64,000 bases of DNA from Lutimonas saemankumensis (GCF_020171465.1 NZ_JAIUZR010000003.1:186001-250000), one strand, 5' to 3'; positions 18,697 to 26,889 are shown, counted from the first letter of the stretch. Program-made: numbers and translations. The notes: generated by a model not told the origin, from the sequence alone.

Positions 18697-20061
18697 CTAT
18701 CTTCCAAAATAAAAGTTAACTCCTAAACCAAACCTCCAAAAATAATCGTCCCTTTTTCCCTGGACCAGACCATCCAATTCATCCGTAAAGGTGATGTTCT
18801 GTTCTCCGTATAATTGAAGGCCTAAAAAGTCTGTGGGTAAAAACTCAACGCCCAGACCCCATTGAAACTTAAAATGCATATCACTAAACCCTCTGTCTGA
18901 AATTGTCCCAATACCAGCATAAATTATGGGGCTTATGTTTTCATAGGGCAGGAAGATATATTCCATATTAGCGTCAAGAGTGGTGTCGTAATTTCTTGAA
19001 ACCTCATTATTTTTATCAAGTTCAAGTATGCCAGCAGACAGGTTAAGACCCCACTTTTTGTTATTTAAAAGGAATTTGTAATTCAACTGTAGATTATAGC
19101 TCACATCCTGTTGGGAGTAGTCTCCGTTCATCAAGGCTCCTCCCATTACAAGACCTGCTGAGTGTTTGCTTCTTCTGTCATCGAAGGTCCTGTTATATAA
19201 TTTGGTTTTTTTAGCCTCTTCGACTTCTTTTGTGTAGGCAGCAGAAATTCTGTCGATCTCTGGTTGGCCTCCCTGGGGTGACCATAAGCCATCCATGATG
19301 CCTTCAATGATAAGGCCTTCAACCGCTTTGTCCACGGCTTCCTGAACCGCAAGTTGTTTGGGTTCATTTTGAGTGATACCTATTTCAACCTCGAGCAGCC
19401 TTTTGACATCGACATATCTGAACACACTGGCTGAAATGGCTTGTGACAAGATTGTTTTGGAAATATATACCGTTTTAAGGATCTTTCCATTGGAAGTTGA
19501 GATTGCCCTGAGATAAATGGTTATCCTGTCTTCCCTGTATTTGCTGGATCCTCCGGTTCCAAAATACCTTGCACCTACACCTCCCGTAACAATGTTGGAA
19601 TCATAAGAAATAATTCCTCCTTCAAGAATCACTCCCGCAAATAGTAAAGGTGGAAGTAAATCAGAATCATCTTGTACATTCTGTCCGTTAGAGTATTGCT
19701 TACGGGTTGAGCGTATGATCTGACGTTCATTCAATAAATTACTGACGTTTTCACGTTCAATAGGAGTGAACCACTTTGAGTCTTCAAGTGATTTCAACAA
19801 TATGGTCGTAGCTCCCTGAGTTACGGCGGTACTCCAGCTCGTTCCGTTTTCTACCTGTTTGTATTGACCGGTCTGGTCACGGAATTTATATACGCCCACC
19901 ACAATGGGTTCCTCAGGCAATACACCTGTCAATATTGAGTTCTTGGGTTTTGTTTCCTCGCCAATTCTGGCGCTTTCAGTCTGAAAAGGTTGCTTCAATC
20001 TGGCCCCACAACCAGCAATCAATACCAACAGTATTGATGCAACGATAGTTTGTTTAAACAT
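18697..20061 (-). CDS. csgG: CsgG curli secretion channel with extra C-terminal beta-barrel domain
   Basis: Outer-membrane lipoprotein channel exporting curlin subunits. ATG 20061 gives MFKQTIVASILLVLIAGC with lipobox C18. The CsgG core is clear: EEPIVVGVYKFRDQTGQYK, STAVTQGATTILLKSLEDSKWF, PIERENVSNLLNERQIIR, and GGIISYDSNIVTGGVGARYFG. After the CsgG part (about residue 280) roughly 170 more residues look like an OmpA/OMP-like beta-barrel ending in GVNFYFGR. Escherichia coli CsgG is 277 residues and lacks this addition. It is flanked by csgF and the operon's last gene. Confidence 0.9.
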   Translation of the reverse strand: MFKQTIVASILLVLIAGCGARLKQPFQTESARIGEETKPKNSILTGVLPEEPIVVGVYKFRDQTGQYKQVENGTSWSTAVTQGATTILLKSLEDSKWFTPIERENVSNLLNERQIIRSTRKQYSNGQNVQDDSDLLPPLLFAGVILEGGIISYDSNIVTGGVGARYFGTGGSSKYREDRITIYLRAISTSNGKILKTVYISKTILSQAISASVFRYVDVKRLLEVEIGITQNEPKQLAVQEAVDKAVEGLIIEGIMDGLWSPQGGQPEIDRISAAYTKEVEEAKKTKLYNRTFDDRRSKHSAGLVMGGALMNGDYSQQDVSYNLQLNYKFLLNNKKWGLNLSAGILELDKNNEVSRNYDTTLDANMEYIFLPYENISPIIYAGIGTISDRGFSDMHFKFQWGLGVEFLPTDFLGLQLYGEQNITFTDELDGLVQGKRDDYFWRFGLGVNFYFGR

Positions 20062-20068
20062 CTGATGT

Positions 20069-20482
20069 TTAATTTGGAATGATAATTTGAGTCTGATCTC
20101 CGGTCTGGGTATCCAGGATATTGATAAGCAATCCTTCCGTTGAAGGTGAGATTTCGAGTACCAGACTACCAAACATGTAAGTTCCGGGTTGGATCTCTCC
20201 TTCTCCAAATTGCTCTCTAAACAAGTCGCTCGATATCTTGTTGAGCAATTGCCTGTTCAGACTTTCACTGAAACTATCTATTTCTGATTGTTCATCAAAA
20301 GAAAAGCCATTGTCTTCTTCATGGATATTCTGCGCCTCGGCAGAGCTTAACAACCACTGGTAATTGAAAGTGTCTCCTCCAAAAGCGGGATTAACGGGTT
20401 CATAGACCAATTCCTGCCCCGCCATAAACAAGGGTGCTCCAAATAAAAAGAGCAACGAAATTAAACGTTTTAACCAATTCAT
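20069..20482 (-). CDS. csgF: CsgF curli assembly factor
   Basis: 137 residues from ATG 20482 (MNWLKRLISLLFLFG, signal peptide cut near MAGQ). Mature LVYEPVNPAFGGDTFNYQWLLSSAEAQN is the conserved CsgF N-terminus, which plugs into the CsgG channel and couples nucleation to secretion. The C-terminal part is predicted helix then beta. It lies 7 bp upstream of csgG, so it is cotranscribed and probably translated in a fixed ratio with it. Confidence 0.93.
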   Translation of the reverse strand: MNWLKRLISLLFLFGAPLFMAGQELVYEPVNPAFGGDTFNYQWLLSSAEAQNIHEEDNGFSFDEQSEIDSFSESLNRQLLNKISSDLFREQFGEGEIQPGTYMFGSLVLEISPSTEGLLINILDTQTGDQTQIIIPN

Positions 20483-20497
20483 AATTTGCAATTTTTA

Positions 20498-21232
20498 TTA
20501 ATAAACTTTTTCTGTCGTATTTCTGTTTTTACTATAATTTTCGATCAATTTCAAAGAATAGGCCGCAGCATTTTGTAACATCTCTTCATCCGGCCTGGCC
20601 TGAAATTCGAAAATTTTATCATCACCTATTTCAACTGAAACAAGAGCGCCTCTTCCTCCCAGAAATGGTTTTTCATTGATATTGATCACAAATGGGTATT
20701 TGGCCCCACTAGCATTGTATTTCTGGTAAAAGAAATCGTAAAAATCCTTTCCTATTTTCGTCTTGACATTTTCTACTACCAAGCCTATTATTTCAATTTC
20801 ATCTTCACGAATAGAAGTGGTTTGCAAAATTTCCACCACCTCGTTTATATTGACAGAATCTTTGGCGATCAATTTATTCTTATCCCGAACAAAAAGGAAC
20901 GCCTTTAATTCTTCGTTTTCTTCAATGTTAAATTTATAGCTGGCAATGGTTTTTTTTTCATTGGGTAACAATTCAAAATTACCACTGCGCTCTTCTTTTT
21001 CATAACTTTTTGTACCCACCTGTCGGTGAAGTAGCAACAATTGATAACTTAACCTTTCCTCATAAATATGGGCTCCATTTTCAATCACAGCATCAATTTG
21101 CACAAAGATGTCGCTTTGAAACAAATTGATCTTCGCCTTTACATCGCGTGCCTCTCTGCCTTCCTGGGAAAATATGCTCAGGGTGCCAAAAAGGAAAAAA
21201 TATAAAACTGTATTTTTTAAAATTTGCTTCAA
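20498..21232 (-). CDS. csgE: CsgE-type protein with N-terminal CsgC/CsgH-like domain (fusion)
   Basis: 244 residues with signal peptide (cut near IFSQ). Residues about 25-125 (VQIDAVIENGAHIYEERLSYQLLLL, SGNFELLPNEKKTIASYKF) resemble the immunoglobulin-like CsgC/CsgH periplasmic amyloid inhibitor. Residues about 135-240 (EIEIIGLVVENVKTKIGKDFYDFFYQKY ... FLGGRGALVSVEIGDDKIFEF) match CsgE, which caps the CsgG channel. A fused chaperone plus gatekeeper would keep curlins soluble and deliver them. The CsgE half is firm; the CsgC/H half is a fold-level judgement. It abuts the CsgB-like gene with no gap. Confidence 0.85.
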   Translation of the reverse strand: MKQILKNTVLYFFLFGTLSIFSQEGREARDVKAKINLFQSDIFVQIDAVIENGAHIYEERLSYQLLLLHRQVGTKSYEKEERSGNFELLPNEKKTIASYKFNIEENEELKAFLFVRDKNKLIAKDSVNINEVVEILQTTSIREDEIEIIGLVVENVKTKIGKDFYDFFYQKYNASGAKYPFVININEKPFLGGRGALVSVEIGDDKIFEFQARPDEEMLQNAAAYSLKLIENYSKNRNTTEKVY

Positions 21233-21673
21233 TTATCGGGTATAATTCTTTACCACTATGGATTTAAAATCCGATTTCTGATTGATTTTCGCATCTTTCA
21301 TCAGGGAGTTTTCTCCAAAAACCTGAACTGAATTCAAGGTGCCTTCCTGATTCACCTGCATACTGGAGTTTTCATTAGAGTAATAATTATAATACTCGTA
21401 ATTATTTTTTTGCCCTGACTGGGTTATAACTTGCTCATCTCCTGATTGCAAAGAATTTATTCTAATATTATTTTCAGCTCCCGTCTGAACAATCTCAACA
21501 TAGGCCCCTGCTTTTGGTTTTGTTTTAACGTTATCCGTTTTAGCGACCATAGTCTCATTCACACTGACCTGAAAATATTGATTGATTACTTCGGTATTGC
21601 TATCTGATAATTGGGCCATCAACACAGGATAACTCAACAAACCGAATAATAATGAAAGTACTGTCCTTTTCAT
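21233..21673 (-). CDS. CsgB-like minor curlin or nucleator
   Basis: 146 residues with a signal peptide (MKRTVLSLLFGLLSYPVLMA). Divergent curlin-like repeats are visible: YVEIVQTGAENNIRINSLQSG, EQVITQSGQKNNYEYY, MQVNQEGTLNSVQVFG. They are fewer and less regular than in the two large curlins, and the chain ends in basic KNYTR, similar in style to CsgB's distinct last repeat, which binds the surface nucleation site. Role as nucleator is inferred from size and operon position between the curlins and CsgE. Confidence 0.78.
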   Translation of the reverse strand: MKRTVLSLLFGLLSYPVLMAQLSDSNTEVINQYFQVSVNETMVAKTDNVKTKPKAGAYVEIVQTGAENNIRINSLQSGDEQVITQSGQKNNYEYYNYYSNENSSMQVNQEGTLNSVQVFGENSLMKDAKINQKSDFKSIVVKNYTR

Positions 21674-21696
21674 TTCATGATATTTTTAAATTTGAA

Positions 21697-21732
21697 AATT
21701 AGCAATAGCGTTTTTAGGCGCTATTGCTAATT
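21697..21732 (-). terminator. Strong hairpin between curlin genes and assembly genes
   Basis: AATTAGCAATAGCG (21697-21710) and CGCTATTGCTAATT (21719-21732) form a perfect 14-bp stem with an 8-nt loop. On the transcribed (minus) strand it is followed by TTTTCAAATTT. It separates abundant structural subunits from the machinery genes and would lower, not abolish, downstream transcription, or protect the curlin mRNA end. Confidence 0.72.
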
Positions 21733-21781
21733 AAATTACTTAATAGATTTAACTATTATATGTTCTGAGCAAATCTGAAGA

Positions 21782-22798
21782 TTAATTCGTTTGCACAACT
21801 GTATTCAGGTTTCCAGAACCTGTTTGAGTTACTTTACTCCACATGTTGTTTCCTGCTTGATTCACGTCAGAGCTATTGCCCATACCATACTGCCATTGTT
21901 GTGACCAGTTTCCGCTTCCGTTTTGCATCAAGGTTGCATCTCCTAATTCAGATGCTGCATCCTGATATTGGTAACCATTATTGTTTGAACCATTTTTTTG
22001 TTCAATTTTTTGCATTCCATTAGTGCCATATTGATCTTGAATTGCCAGGCCATTGTTCCCTTTTTGAATGATCTCTGCCACATTACGCTGATTATTACTT
22101 AAGTCATTTGACTGATCTTGAATTGCTCTGTTGCCATTTCCTGACTGATTTACATATACATAATTCGCATTAGAAGGACCTCGACCTTTTCCTTTACCCA
22201 TTTGAGTTTGTTCTGAGTAGTTATTGCTACCAGACTGAACTGCCTTTGCATAATCATCAAAACCACCTTTATTTTGAGTTTGTTTAGCCCTGTTATTTGC
22301 GCCAGATTGGTTTATATATGCCTCTACTCTTCTTCCATATTGGTTTTGAATAGCGGTATGACCATTATCATATTGTTTTACATCAGCGATATTTTCAGCA
22401 CCCTTTTGTAACTGGCGAGAGGTATTATTGTTTCCTCGTTGTTCTGCAAAAGCCGATTCATTATCCCAAGTTTGAGTTTGCCAAGCTCGATTTCCATTTC
22501 CAATTTGCTTAATTTTTGCAACAGCTTCTTTTCCACGATTCTCAGTTACTACGTTAGCCGGGTTACCCTGATAAATTGGATTCTGGTCTTGATTGGCATA
22601 ATTTCCATTACCTTTTTGGTAAATATCTACCAAACCTTCTCTGTTTCTTTGGTATTGGATCGCTCTATTAGAGCTTCCATCCTGAACAACTTTACTTACG
22701 GCATCTATACCTTCTTGTACGACCGTAGATTTATTGTTCTGAGCAAAAGATATTGCTCCAATCATAAGCGCTAAAGCGCATAAATAAATTTTTCTCAT
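21782..22798 (-). CDS. Curlin major-subunit-like protein (second copy)
   Basis: ATG 22798 gives MRKIYLCALALMIGAISFAQ as the signal peptide; a longer frame to 22870 reads into the upstream hairpin and is unlikely. The mature 319 residues consist of curlin repeats of the type Q-x-G-x-x-N-x-A-x-Q, for example KGNGNYANQDQ, IGNGNRAWQTQ, SGANNRAKQTQ, SGNGNRAIQDQ and TGSGNLNTVVQ. Around a dozen units are visible. It would be secreted through CsgG to form amyloid fibres. Its N- and C-termini are nearly identical to those of the upstream paralog while the centre differs, suggesting tandem duplication. Confidence 0.9.
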   Translation of the reverse strand: MRKIYLCALALMIGAISFAQNNKSTVVQEGIDAVSKVVQDGSSNRAIQYQRNREGLVDIYQKGNGNYANQDQNPIYQGNPANVVTENRGKEAVAKIKQIGNGNRAWQTQTWDNESAFAEQRGNNNTSRQLQKGAENIADVKQYDNGHTAIQNQYGRRVEAYINQSGANNRAKQTQNKGGFDDYAKAVQSGSNNYSEQTQMGKGKGRGPSNANYVYVNQSGNGNRAIQDQSNDLSNNQRNVAEIIQKGNNGLAIQDQYGTNGMQKIEQKNGSNNNGYQYQDAASELGDATLMQNGSGNWSQQWQYGMGNSSDVNQAGNNMWSKVTQTGSGNLNTVVQTN

Positions 22799-22859
22799 GA
22801 TGAGGGGTTTTAAATTAAACTTTATTATCAGGTTTGTATGTATGTTAAATGATTCAAAG

Positions 22860-22890
22860 AAGGTACCCAACTCTAATGGTTAGGTACCTT
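22860..22890 (-). terminator. Intercistronic hairpin between the two curlin genes
   Basis: AAGGTACCCAAC (22860-22871) pairs with GTTAGGTACCTT (22879-22890) with one mismatch and a 7-nt loop. It begins just after the stop of the first curlin gene on the minus strand and is followed there by TCTTTGAATC. Attenuation or 3' end protection is likely. Confidence 0.62.
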
Positions 22891-22897
22891 TTGTTAG

Positions 22898-23893
22898 TTA
22901 ATTAGTTTGAACTACAGTATTCGAATTTCCAGAACCATATTGAGTTACTTTACTCCACATGCTGTTTCCGGTTTGGTTCACATCAGAGCTATTGTTCATA
23001 CCATACTGCCATTGCTGTGACCAGTTTCCGCTTCCGTTTTGCAGTAAGGTTGCATCTCCTAACTCAGAAGCTGCATCCTGATATTGGTAACCGTAATTTG
23101 ATCCTCCATTTCTTTGATCAATTTTTTGGTAACCGTCAGTGCCATATTGATGTTGTACCGCATTTCCACCATCTGCACTTTGATAGATCTCAGCTACGTT
23201 TGAAGGAAATAAGGCGTGAATATTTCCAGGATTTGATTGATCCTGAACCGCCCTGTTAGAATTTCCTGACTGATTCACTTTTGCGATATTTCTATCTCCA
23301 CCAGATGCATATCCCTTTTGAGTTTGGTTCGAACGGTTTCCATTTCCAGATTGTACGGCTTCCACATTGTTGTATCGTCCACCAATTTGGTTTTGAATAG
23401 CAACATTTGAATTTCCAGGCTGTCTGATATAGGCATTATCTGCCGTTGAAGCTTGATTTTGGGTTGCTTTGTTCGAATTACCTGATTGATAGGTTTTCGC
23501 GTCGGTCGCAAATCCTGATTGAGTTTGACGAGACTCGTTATTATTACCTGTTTGCTCAGCCAAAGCTGTTTTCAACAGGTAGGTTTGGGTTTGCCATGCC
23601 TTGTTACCATTACCAATTTGTTTAATCGTTGCAATATTGCTTGCATGAGCCCAATTGCCGGGAGCTTGATTGTCTCTTTGATTTTGGTTGGCATAATTTC
23701 CATTTCCTTTCTGAACAATTCCAACAATATTTGTGGTACCGTCCTGATATTGAATTGCGTTATTGGAACTTCCATCCTGGCTGACCGTACTTGTACCATC
23801 GACTCCGTCCTGAACAACTGTAGATTTATTGTTCTGGGCAAAGGATATTGCTCCAATCATTAGCGCCAAAGCGCTTAAATAAATTTTTCTCAT
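22898..23893 (-). CDS. Curlin major-subunit-like protein (first gene of operon)
   Basis: 331 residues; signal peptide MRKIYLSALALMIGAISFAQ, then about twelve curlin repeats such as KGNGNYANQNQ, IGNGNKAWQTQ, TGNNNESRQTQ, SGNSNKATQNQ, PGNSNVAIQNQ and SGNSNRAVQDQ. The C-terminus WSKVTQYGSGNSNTVVQTN matches the next paralog closely. It is the first gene of the operon, after a long leader of about 315 nt, and is presumably the most expressed fibre subunit. It is about twice the length of enterobacterial CsgA, with proportionally more repeats. Confidence 0.91.
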   Translation of the reverse strand: MRKIYLSALALMIGAISFAQNNKSTVVQDGVDGTSTVSQDGSSNNAIQYQDGTTNIVGIVQKGNGNYANQNQRDNQAPGNWAHASNIATIKQIGNGNKAWQTQTYLLKTALAEQTGNNNESRQTQSGFATDAKTYQSGNSNKATQNQASTADNAYIRQPGNSNVAIQNQIGGRYNNVEAVQSGNGNRSNQTQKGYASGGDRNIAKVNQSGNSNRAVQDQSNPGNIHALFPSNVAEIYQSADGGNAVQHQYGTDGYQKIDQRNGGSNYGYQYQDAASELGDATLLQNGSGNWSQQWQYGMNNSSDVNQTGNSMWSKVTQYGSGNSNTVVQTN

Positions 23894-24215
23894 AATGAGG
23901 GGTTTTAAATTAAAATTTGATTAATAAACGGACTTTGTTTGCATGATATTTTTTCTTCGAACCTGTCAGTTCGAGGGATTTTTCGTGTTGTTATTTCCTT
24001 TATCCTGGAAACCATTTATACAGTTTTAACTCAGTAAATATTCTATCGTTTTAGATAAAAATTTCCCATAGGTATCACACGTCAAAAAGTTTTGATTTTG
24101 AGGGGAGACCGATAAGATGAAATGTGAAGACAAAAGGCTAAACAAAGAATTCGATTCTTTTTATGTCCTGATAAAATTTACTTCATTTAAATAGTAATAT
24201 CTTCTTTTTCCAAAT
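23894..24215 (-). other. Long untranslated leader of the curli operon
   Basis: This noncoding stretch lies between the candidate promoter and the first curlin gene. It holds a small stem-loop (TCGAAC/GTTCGA, around 23957-23974) and the A+T-rich start region. A nearly identical GGGGTTTTAAATTAAA block precedes both curlin genes on the plus-strand reading, so it is conserved between the duplicates. No ORF of note was found. Confidence 0.45.
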
Positions 24216-24246
24216 CAAATGTAAAATGATATATCGAATCATACAA
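24216..24246 (-). promoter_or_regulatory. Candidate Bacteroidota-type promoter for the curli operon
   Basis: Read on the minus strand, TTG (24246-24244) is followed after 20 nt by TACATTTG (24223-24216), matching the TTG-N17-23-TAnnTTTG pattern of flavobacterial housekeeping promoters. Transcription would start near 24208 and run into the curlin genes. Confidence 0.5.
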
Positions 24247-24263
24247 TACCCTCAAGAGGGTAT
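24246..24263. promoter_or_regulatory. Palindrome abutting the curli promoter (operator candidate 1)
   Basis: ATACCCTC-AA-GAGGGTAT is a perfect 8-bp inverted repeat with a 2-nt centre. It directly adjoins the -33 element, a good position for an activator or for a repressor. Read on the plus strand it is followed by TTTTT, so a rho-independent terminator reading is possible but no plus-strand gene ends here. Confidence 0.5.
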
Positions 24264-24286
24264 TTTTAATGCCTTGAAATCTAGTA

Positions 24287-24308
24287 ATATACCCTTCTGA
24301 AGGTATAT
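24287..24308. promoter_or_regulatory. Second palindrome upstream of the curli promoter (operator candidate 2)
   Basis: ATATACC-C-TTC pairs with GAAGGTATAT, sharing the TACCCT/AGGTA core with candidate 1. Centres are 43 bp apart, close to four helical turns, so two protein dimers could bind on the same face of the DNA. Confidence 0.45.
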
Positions 24309-24347
24309 CTTATACAATTATATGGTTTAAAACAAGCTGGCAGCAGG

Positions 24348-25022
24348 TCAGGGCAGTAATTTAGAAACGAAGAAGCGCAGCATCTTTTCTACTTCTTCAT
24401 GCTGGGAGGCCTTGTTATCGATATCAGTAAGGCGGGGCAGGTGGTCCGAAAAGTAGAAATGATTATTGGTCATCTCAAAGAGATTACTGGCCAGGGCATG
24501 AGGGTAGGGGAATTCAGGATCTATCTCAAGGATCACATCGGAAACCGTAGAGACCATTTCTTTATAGTTCAGGAAAAAACCTTTGCTGTTTTCTTCATCG
24601 ACGCCTTTGGTATGATAGGATTTTGTCCCCTCAGCAATCACCATCCTGTGCAGAGCGGATTCGTTTACATAATCAATGGCCGGATTTTCCTCGCTTATGG
24701 ATACAAAGGTATGCAGGATGATCTCAAGCTTTTTTCTGGGATCTTCAATGTTGAAGGTTTTGATCTGGATCATGTAATTAAGCCATTCCCAGTACCAGGA
24801 AACCAGGTAAAGAAGCAGTAAATGTTTGTTCTCAAAATACCTGTAGATCGAAGCTTCAGTAGATTTCATGTTTTCTGCCAGCTTCTTGAAATTGAACTGC
24901 TCAAAACCTAATTTTTCGATCAGCAGGATACTGTGCTTTATGATTCTGCGTCCCAAATTGGATTGCTGAGGGTCTTTCAGATAAAGGCCGGGATTTAATG
25001 TAATACTAATGTTTACAGCCAT
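24348..25022 (-). CDS. TetR/AcrR-family transcriptional regulator
   Basis: 224 residues. The N-terminal helix-turn-helix is visible at about 25-72 (RIIKHSILLIEKLGFEQFNF, KKLAENMKSTEASIYRYFEN). The C-terminal ligand domain is all-helical with no recognised specificity. It is divergent from the SulP transporter across 153 bp that contain a TetR-style palindrome, so autoregulation and control of the transporter are likely. It also lies directly upstream of the curli promoter region on the same strand; regulation of curli is possible but not shown. Confidence 0.86.
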   Translation of the reverse strand: MAVNISITLNPGLYLKDPQQSNLGRRIIKHSILLIEKLGFEQFNFKKLAENMKSTEASIYRYFENKHLLLLYLVSWYWEWLNYMIQIKTFNIEDPRKKLEIILHTFVSISEENPAIDYVNESALHRMVIAEGTKSYHTKGVDEENSKGFFLNYKEMVSTVSDVILEIDPEFPYPHALASNLFEMTNNHFYFSDHLPRLTDIDNKASQHEEVEKMLRFFVSKLLP

Positions 25023-25110
25023 TTGCCAGGTGTTTAAAAGAAGAACAGTTCAAAGTTAGGCATTTATTGTCAATACAGTTACACTATTTAATAATATTTT
25101 AACTTTTTGC

Positions 25111-25131
25111 CATAATAGTAAAACTATTGTG
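25111..25131. promoter_or_regulatory. TetR-like operator between tetR and sulP
   Basis: CATAATAGT-AAA-ACTATTGTG is an inverted repeat with 8 of 9 arm positions matching, overlapping the -33 TTG of the sulP promoter. Size and symmetry suit a TetR dimer. Confidence 0.5.
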
Positions 25132-25153
25132 TGTGAATATTTTGTTATATTTG
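25127..25153 (+). promoter_or_regulatory. Promoter of the SulP transporter gene
   Basis: TTG (25127-25129), 16-nt spacer, then TATATTTG (25146-25153), an exact TAnnTTTG -7 box. The predicted transcription start near 25160 leaves about 16 nt to ATG 25176. The -33 part overlaps the TetR-like palindrome. Confidence 0.55.
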
Positions 25154-25175
25154 CCAATCGCAAATATTGAACAAT

Positions 25176-26801
25176 ATGAAAAAAACAGGACTCTTCAGTA
25201 ATTTAAAAAGTGATTTTCCAGCCAGTATCGTGGTATTTTTTGTAGCGCTTCCGCTTTGTCTGGGAATTGCTCTAGCCAGTGGGGCTCCCTTGTTCTCAGG
25301 TCTTATTGCCGGGATCGTAGGAGGGGTAGTAGTAGGGGCTTTAAGTGGCTCTAATATTGGTGTAAGCGGCCCGGCTGCAGGTCTGGCAGCGATCGTACTG
25401 ACCTCAATTGGAGCTCTAGGAGGATTTGAGAACTTCCTTGTAGCGGTGGTTTTAGGAGGTATCATCCAATTGATCTTTGGACTGCTTAGAGCCGGTGTCA
25501 TTGGATATTATTTTCCATCTTCAGTAATTAAGGGGATGCTGACGGGAATCGGGATCATCATTATATTAAAGCAAATACCACACTTTTTTGGTTACGATGC
25601 GGATCCTGAAGGGGATTTCGCCTTTTTGCAGGTGGACGGGGAAAATACCTTTTCCGAAATCTTTCAGGCTATTAACTTTATCAAGCCAGGATCGGCCCTT
25701 ATCGGGATAATCGGGCTGGCTATATTGATTTTATGGGAGAAGGTACTTTCAAAGAAAGCCAAGATATTTCAACTGATCCAGGGACCTGTAGTGGCAGTAG
25801 TTGTAGGTATTATCTTTTTTGTCATGACCAAGTCGAACGAGATTTTATCCATATCATCCTCACACCTTGTAAGTGTACCTGTTCCTGAAGATTTTTCTTC
25901 ATTTATGGCACAGTTTACCATACCTAATTTTGCCGCTATAACCAACACAGAAGTATGGGTGGTTGCCTTTACGATTGCCCTGGTGGCAAGTTTGGAAACA
26001 CTGCTTTGTGTTGAAGCAACAGACAAACTTGATCCTCATAAAAACGTGACACCCACTAACCGGGAGCTTTTGGCACAAGGAACCGGAAACATCATTTCCG
26101 GGTTGATTGGTGGATTACCTATTACGCAGGTGATTGTTAGAAGTTCTGCAAATATTCAGTCAGGTGGCCAAAGCAAAATGTCGGCCATCATACACGGATT
26201 GTTCTTGCTGGTATCGGTTATTCTGATCCCAAACCTGTTGAATATGATCCCGCTTTCTGTACTTGCAGCCATTTTACTGGTGGTAGGATTTAAACTTGCC
26301 AAGCCGGCGCTGTTTAAGAGCATGTACGAACTGGGATGGAAGCAGTTTGTACCGTTTGTTGTTACGGTACTGGGTATCATCTTTACGGATCTACTTGTGG
26401 GTATTGGCCTGGGGCTATTGGTTGGAATTATTGTTATCCTGTTCAAGAGCTATCAAAACTCTCACTTTTTGCACAAAGAAGGAGAGGATGTGGACGATGG
26501 CAAGATCAAGATGACTTTAGCTGAAGAAGTTACTTTTTTCAACAAGGGAGCCATTTTGAAGGAGCTGGACAGATTACCCGAAGATTCTTTCCTGGAACTT
26601 GATGTAACCAATACAAAATACCTTGATAACGACGTGATCGAGATCCTTGACGATTTTGTGGTGAAAGCGGAAGAGCGAAACATTTCCATAAAATTGTTAT
26701 CGAAAAAAGGAGAGGTGGTAAACCCGAAAAGTTATCACGATTTCTTTGTTTCCAAGCGAAGAAGCAATAAGCCCTCGGGCACGGAGCGGAAAGCCAGTTG
26801 A
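25176..26801 (+). CDS. SulP-family anion transporter with STAS domain
   Basis: 541 residues from ATG 25176 (MKKTGLFSNLKSDFPASIVV). The SulP membrane domain shows about 12-14 helices with FFVALPLCLGIALASGAPLF, SGPAAGLAAIVLTSIGALGG and VASLETLLCVEATDKLDPHK. A C-terminal STAS-like domain spans about 440-525 (GAILKELDRLPEDSFLELDV). Family members move sulfate, bicarbonate or other anions; in marine bacteria, sodium-driven bicarbonate uptake (BicA/DAB-like) is one possibility. No carbonic anhydrase gene is adjacent. Probably controlled by the divergent TetR. Confidence 0.92.
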   Translation: MKKTGLFSNLKSDFPASIVVFFVALPLCLGIALASGAPLFSGLIAGIVGGVVVGALSGSNIGVSGPAAGLAAIVLTSIGALGGFENFLVAVVLGGIIQLIFGLLRAGVIGYYFPSSVIKGMLTGIGIIIILKQIPHFFGYDADPEGDFAFLQVDGENTFSEIFQAINFIKPGSALIGIIGLAILILWEKVLSKKAKIFQLIQGPVVAVVVGIIFFVMTKSNEILSISSSHLVSVPVPEDFSSFMAQFTIPNFAAITNTEVWVVAFTIALVASLETLLCVEATDKLDPHKNVTPTNRELLAQGTGNIISGLIGGLPITQVIVRSSANIQSGGQSKMSAIIHGLFLLVSVILIPNLLNMIPLSVLAAILLVVGFKLAKPALFKSMYELGWKQFVPFVVTVLGIIFTDLLVGIGLGLLVGIIVILFKSYQNSHFLHKEGEDVDDGKIKMTLAEEVTFFNKGAILKELDRLPEDSFLELDVTNTKYLDNDVIEILDDFVVKAEERNISIKLLSKKGEVVNPKSYHDFFVSKRRSNKPSGTERKAS

Positions 26802-26889
26802 TCAAAGGAACCACCTTACAAAGAAAACGGTTACAGGCTAATGAGAATCAATGATCTTGTTGACCCAGATCATTTGGGAATTGAGAATT

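Noticed and set aside
17259-19367. Several forward and reverse ORFs inside the lipoprotein and csgG genes
   Set aside because: They are in other frames of well-supported genes and have no start context or domain.
22439-23863. Hydrophobic ORFs opposite the curlin genes
   Set aside because: They are antisense shadows of the repetitive Q/N-rich coding sequence; hydrophobicity follows from the complement of those codons.
21782-23893. Repeated short words as a CRISPR array
   Set aside because: The periodic repeats are in-frame curlin repeats within two coding regions; there are no identical repeats with unique spacers and no cas genes.
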